A stretch of DNA of 8,542 bases from an uncultured Oscillospiraceae bacterium. Lineage in GTDB: Bacteria > Bacillota > Clostridia > Oscillospirales > Ruminococcaceae. This document shows positions 6,531-8,542 of the stretch, piece after piece. Where the stretch lies: the NCBI GenBank assembly GCA_910587135.1, contig CAJULF010000004.1, positions 1-8,542 on the forward strand, read 5' to 3'. The translations under genes were made by a program, and so were the position numbers. The notes below the pieces were generated by a model that was not told where the DNA came from, did no database searches, and saw only the letters and a program-made list of their open reading frames with translations. Each line of letters begins with the position of its first letter. The first letter of the stretch is position 1.

Positions 6531-7172
6531 TTATGTTCTGCTCAAGGCTTTTATTTTTTCAATTGCCATCTGAGCGGAGATTTTTATATCCTGTATTCTG
6601 CTGTTTATATGTCGCTCAAGAAGCGGAATGTCCGTAGGATCTCCGATTTTTCCCATAGCCGCGTTTGCGTATGTGATTTCATATTTATACTTTTTTTCAT
6701 CTTCCTGTTTCATATAAAACGACAGCGCATCTCTGCTCTTTTGCGTGGAGCAAGAGCCAAGCGCGCGGATTGCGGCATGCCGGACGAGCCATTTTTCGCT
6801 TTGAGTATGAAGAATAATCGGAGAAATATCCATATCTGTGGGAATCTCAATATCTGTTAGATGATCAAGCATTCCCGAGAGAATATATTTGTCGGTTTCC
6901 ACGGTCAATCTATTTATGAAAAAAACGCATCCGTTTCTGTCAAAGGAATTTTTCAAGATCTTTCCATAAATAAAGTATGCTTCATTGCGTATATGCCGTC
7001 CCTTAGGCTTCGTATTTTCGGTTATAATTTCCTCTAAAATCGGAAGCAGAGCCGTGTCTGTCAGATTTTCGGCTTCCCTTGTTGCTTTCCAGCTGACAGT
7101 ATCTTCGCTGTTATATGTTTCCTCAACAGCAGTCATTCTATTGATCAGATTTTTCAAGTCTTCCTTATTCAT
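6531..7172 (-). CDS. HEAT-repeat protein
   Basis: The 213-residue protein is predicted to be an all-helical solenoid of HEAT repeats, a scaffold for binding partners rather than an enzyme. Repeat-like helix pairs can be seen near residues 61-75 (IRNEAYFIYGKIL), 126-150 (EKWLVRHAAIRALGSCS), 165-190 (YEITYANAAMGKIGDPTDIP) and 194-210. The xxVRxxAxxALG pattern is typical. There is no signal peptide or membrane segment, so it is probably cytoplasmic. The ATG at 7172 has GGAG 7 nt upstream. It lies 38 nt after relQ and 22 nt before the small membrane protein, without a hairpin in either gap, so the three look co-transcribed. The partner is unknown; a link to RelQ signalling is only suggested by position. 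Confidence 0.8.
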   Translation of the reverse strand: MNKEDLKNLINRMTAVEETYNSEDTVSWKATREAENLTDTALLPILEEIITENTKPKGRHIRNEAYFIYGKILKNSFDRNGCVFFINRLTVETDKYILSGMLDHLTDIEIPTDMDISPIILHTQSEKWLVRHAAIRALGSCSTQKSRDALSFYMKQEDEKKYKYEITYANAAMGKIGDPTDIPLLERHINSRIQDIKISAQMAIEKIKALSRT

Positions 7173-7210
7173 TTAACCGCTCCATAAATAAGATTGGGGT
7201 CATATTATCA

Positions 7211-7921
7211 TCAATTTATTTCTTTAAGGGTTTTATAAATCTGCTGCATTTGTTTGTCGGTATCGGCTATTGTTTCGGCGCATTGTTTCAGCTGCTGGGC
7301 AAGCTCGGCGGAAACCTCTGTGTCGGTTTTGTATTTCAATTCATGCTCAAGGCTTGCCCAGAAATCCATAGCGATAGTGCGTATCTGCACTTCGACGTTT
7401 ACCATTTCTTTTCGGTCCGAAAGATAAACAGGGGTTTTGATTACAAGGTGCAAACTGCGGTACCCGTTGGGTTTGGGGTTTTCGATATAGTCCTTGCGTA
7501 CTATAAGCTCCACGTCGTCCTGCATGGTAAGCAGGTTGGCAACGGTGTAGATATCCTCTATATAGTTGCATATGACCCTTACCCCCGCGATATCGTTGAG
7601 CTCGGAGCGCGCCGCGTCGCAGGTGAACGGATATCCCTTGCGCCGCAGCTTTTCCAGAATGCTTTGAGGGGATTTCAGTCTGTCCTCGATATGGTGAATC
7701 GGATTATAGTCGTATTTCGATTTGAATTCACCATCAAGAATTTCCAGCTTTGTTTTTACCTCTCGTATAGCCGATTCATATAGATGCTCCATTCCGATAA
7801 ATTCGTAAAGCAGCTCCATAACCTGTTCCTGGGTATTTGCCGGAATGAGCCGGGTAACCGGCTGAAGCTCCGCGGGCGGATTGGAGATCGTCTTTTTTAA
7901 TTTCGCTTTTGATATTGCCAT
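7211..7921 (-). CDS. relQ: Small alarmone synthetase, RelQ type
   Basis: This enzyme transfers pyrophosphate from ATP to GDP or GTP, making the stress signal (p)ppGpp. The 236-residue protein contains only the RelA/SpoT synthetase domain, with no hydrolase HD domain and no TGS/ACT region, which marks it as a small alarmone synthetase. Visible motifs are HIEDRLKSPQSILEKLRRKG (77-96), DIAGVRVIC (110-118), KDYIENPKPNGYRSLHLV (143-160) and VEVQIRTIAMDFWASLEHEL (176-195). The C-terminal helix (about 203-236) matches the tetramer-forming tail of RelQ. The N-terminal 25 or so residues look like a short extension. The ATG at 7921 has AAAGGA about 8 nt upstream. I see no convincing promoter boxes in the 142 bp before it, though a promoter there is expected since it follows an unrelated gene. 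RelQ is favoured over RelP because of the C-terminal helix and motif context. Confidence 0.92.
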   Translation of the reverse strand: MAISKAKLKKTISNPPAELQPVTRLIPANTQEQVMELLYEFIGMEHLYESAIREVKTKLEILDGEFKSKYDYNPIHHIEDRLKSPQSILEKLRRKGYPFTCDAARSELNDIAGVRVICNYIEDIYTVANLLTMQDDVELIVRKDYIENPKPNGYRSLHLVIKTPVYLSDRKEMVNVEVQIRTIAMDFWASLEHELKYKTDTEVSAELAQQLKQCAETIADTDKQMQQIYKTLKEIN

Positions 7922-8063
7922 ACATAGTTCCTTTCAAGATATACTATAATAAATATTCGCGGGCTTATGCGCCCAACTTAATTTATGTACAATAATAGCT
8001 TTTAGATAACTATATCACGCGCACAAAGAAATCCTGTTATTGTTGTGTGATTTTTTGCTGAAA

Positions 8064-8542
8064 TTACTTGTTTGCTTCATCCTGCATACTCTGGAGCAGT
8101 GCCGCAATATCATCCTCGGACATTTTGCCGCTGCTCGGAGCAGCAGGCTCGGGAGCGGGAGCGGGTTCGGGTTCAGCCGCCGCGCCTGCAAGGAGCTTCT
8201 CAATATCATCTTGTGACATTTTGCCGCCGCTCGGAGAAGCGGACTCAAGAGTGGGAGCGGGTTCGGTCGCCGCGCCCGCAAGGAGCTTCTCAATATCATC
8301 CTGTGACATTTTGCCGCCGCTCGGAGCAGGGGGCTCGGGAGCGGGAGCGGGTTCGGGTTCAGCCGCCGCGCCTGCAAGGAGCTTCTCAATATCATCTTGT
8401 GACATTTTGCCGCCGCTCGGAGAAGCGGACTCAAGAGTGGGAGCGGGTTCGGTCGCCGCGCCCGCAAGGAGCTTCTCAATATCATCCTGTGACATTTTGC
8501 CGCCGCTCGGAGCAGGGGGCTCGGGAGCGGGAGCAGGTTCGG
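8064..8542 (-). CDS. C-terminal part of a protein with tandem FliM-N-like motifs
   Basis: The frame is open to the window edge, so the 5' part of the gene is missing; I do not recognise the whole protein. The visible 159 residues are an acidic, Pro/Ala/Glu-rich tail in which the peptide MSQDDIEKLLAG occurs four times and a variant, MSEDDIAALLQSMQDEANK, ends the protein. This resembles the LSQ(D/E)EIDALL motif at the N-terminus of FliM and FliY, which binds phosphorylated CheY. Spacers alternate between two types (TEPAPTLESASPSGGK and AEPEPAPAPEPPAPSGGK). The motifs would be short helices on flexible linkers. The upstream edge still reads as a spacer (EPAPAPEPPAPSGGK), so at least one more unit precedes. 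The internal ATGs are repeat residues, not starts. A role as a multivalent docking tail, perhaps in chemotaxis or motility, is inference. Confidence 0.75.
   Translation of the reverse strand, partial: EPAPAPEPPAPSGGKMSQDDIEKLLAGAATEPAPTLESASPSGGKMSQDDIEKLLAGAAAEPEPAPAPEPPAPSGGKMSQDDIEKLLAGAATEPAPTLESASPSGGKMSQDDIEKLLAGAAAEPEPAPAPEPAAPSSGKMSEDDIAALLQSMQDEANK
8124..8495 (-). repeat. Two tandem copies of a 186-nt coding repeat
   Basis: Units of 90 nt (8495-8406, 8309-8220) and 96 nt (8405-8310, 8219-8124) alternate, so the array is two copies of a 186-nt block. The two 90-nt units look identical; the two 96-nt units differ at about three bases. Silent differences keep the two unit types distinct. 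This points to recent duplication of an A+B block and makes the copy number prone to change and to mis-assembly. Confidence 0.9.

Noticed and set aside
7250..7783. Plus-strand frame of 177 codons opposite relQ
   Set aside because: It is a shadow of the relQ synthetase domain, without a ribosome site.
8015..8485. Minus-strand frame of 156 codons overlapping the repeat array
   Set aside because: It stays open only because the repeat units are multiples of three; the other frame has the FliM-like motif, acidic linkers and a sensible end.
8064..8542. The tandem repeat as a CRISPR array
   Set aside because: Units are 90 and 96 nt, contiguous and coding in one frame, with no unique spacers.

Overview
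All supported genes lie on the minus strand, so transcription runs from high to low coordinates. The core is the classic Gram-positive block SRP RNA - dnaX - ybaB - recR. Together with a RelQ-type alarmone synthetase, the moderate base composition and strong AGGA/GGAG ribosome sites, this suggests a Firmicute, most likely a Clostridia/Oscillospiraceae-like gut anaerobe. The taxonomic assignment is inference.

Layout in transcription order. At 8542-8064 is the 3' end of a gene cut by the window edge. It encodes an acidic, Pro/Ala-rich tail with five copies of a peptide resembling the CheY-binding N-terminus of FliM/FliY, built on a 186-nt nucleotide duplication. At 7921-6033 is a likely operon: relQ, a HEAT-repeat protein, and a small membrane protein whose reading frame is broken. 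At 6003-5819 is a small SRP RNA with a near-consensus promoter (TTGATT, 17 nt, TATAAT) and a terminal stem followed by six T. At 5784-5308 is a Nudix hydrolase with one amber codon inside its Nudix box. At 5307-5089 is a gene-free stretch holding a branched inverted-repeat element just upstream of dnaX.

At 5088-2916 are dnaX and ybaB. dnaX carries an A AAA AAG heptamer in the correct frame, and a -1 shift there meets a stop after five codons. This is the arrangement that makes the short gamma form in E. coli. At 2910-2839 are two GC-rich hairpins, the second a perfect 16-bp terminator stem with T6. At 2831-201 are comEC and recR, 12 nt apart. comEC is placed between ybaB and recR, which usually adjoin, and its only good Shine-Dalgarno-like sequence lies inside the terminator stem.

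The dnaX/ybaB/recR genes serve replication and repair (clamp loading, nucleoid binding, RecFOR loading). comEC adds a DNA-uptake channel, and relQ adds (p)ppGpp stress signalling. The most notable signals are the dnaX frameshift site, the hairpin pair controlling entry into comEC-recR, the FliM-N-like repeat tail, the branched element before dnaX, and two broken genes flanking the SRP RNA.
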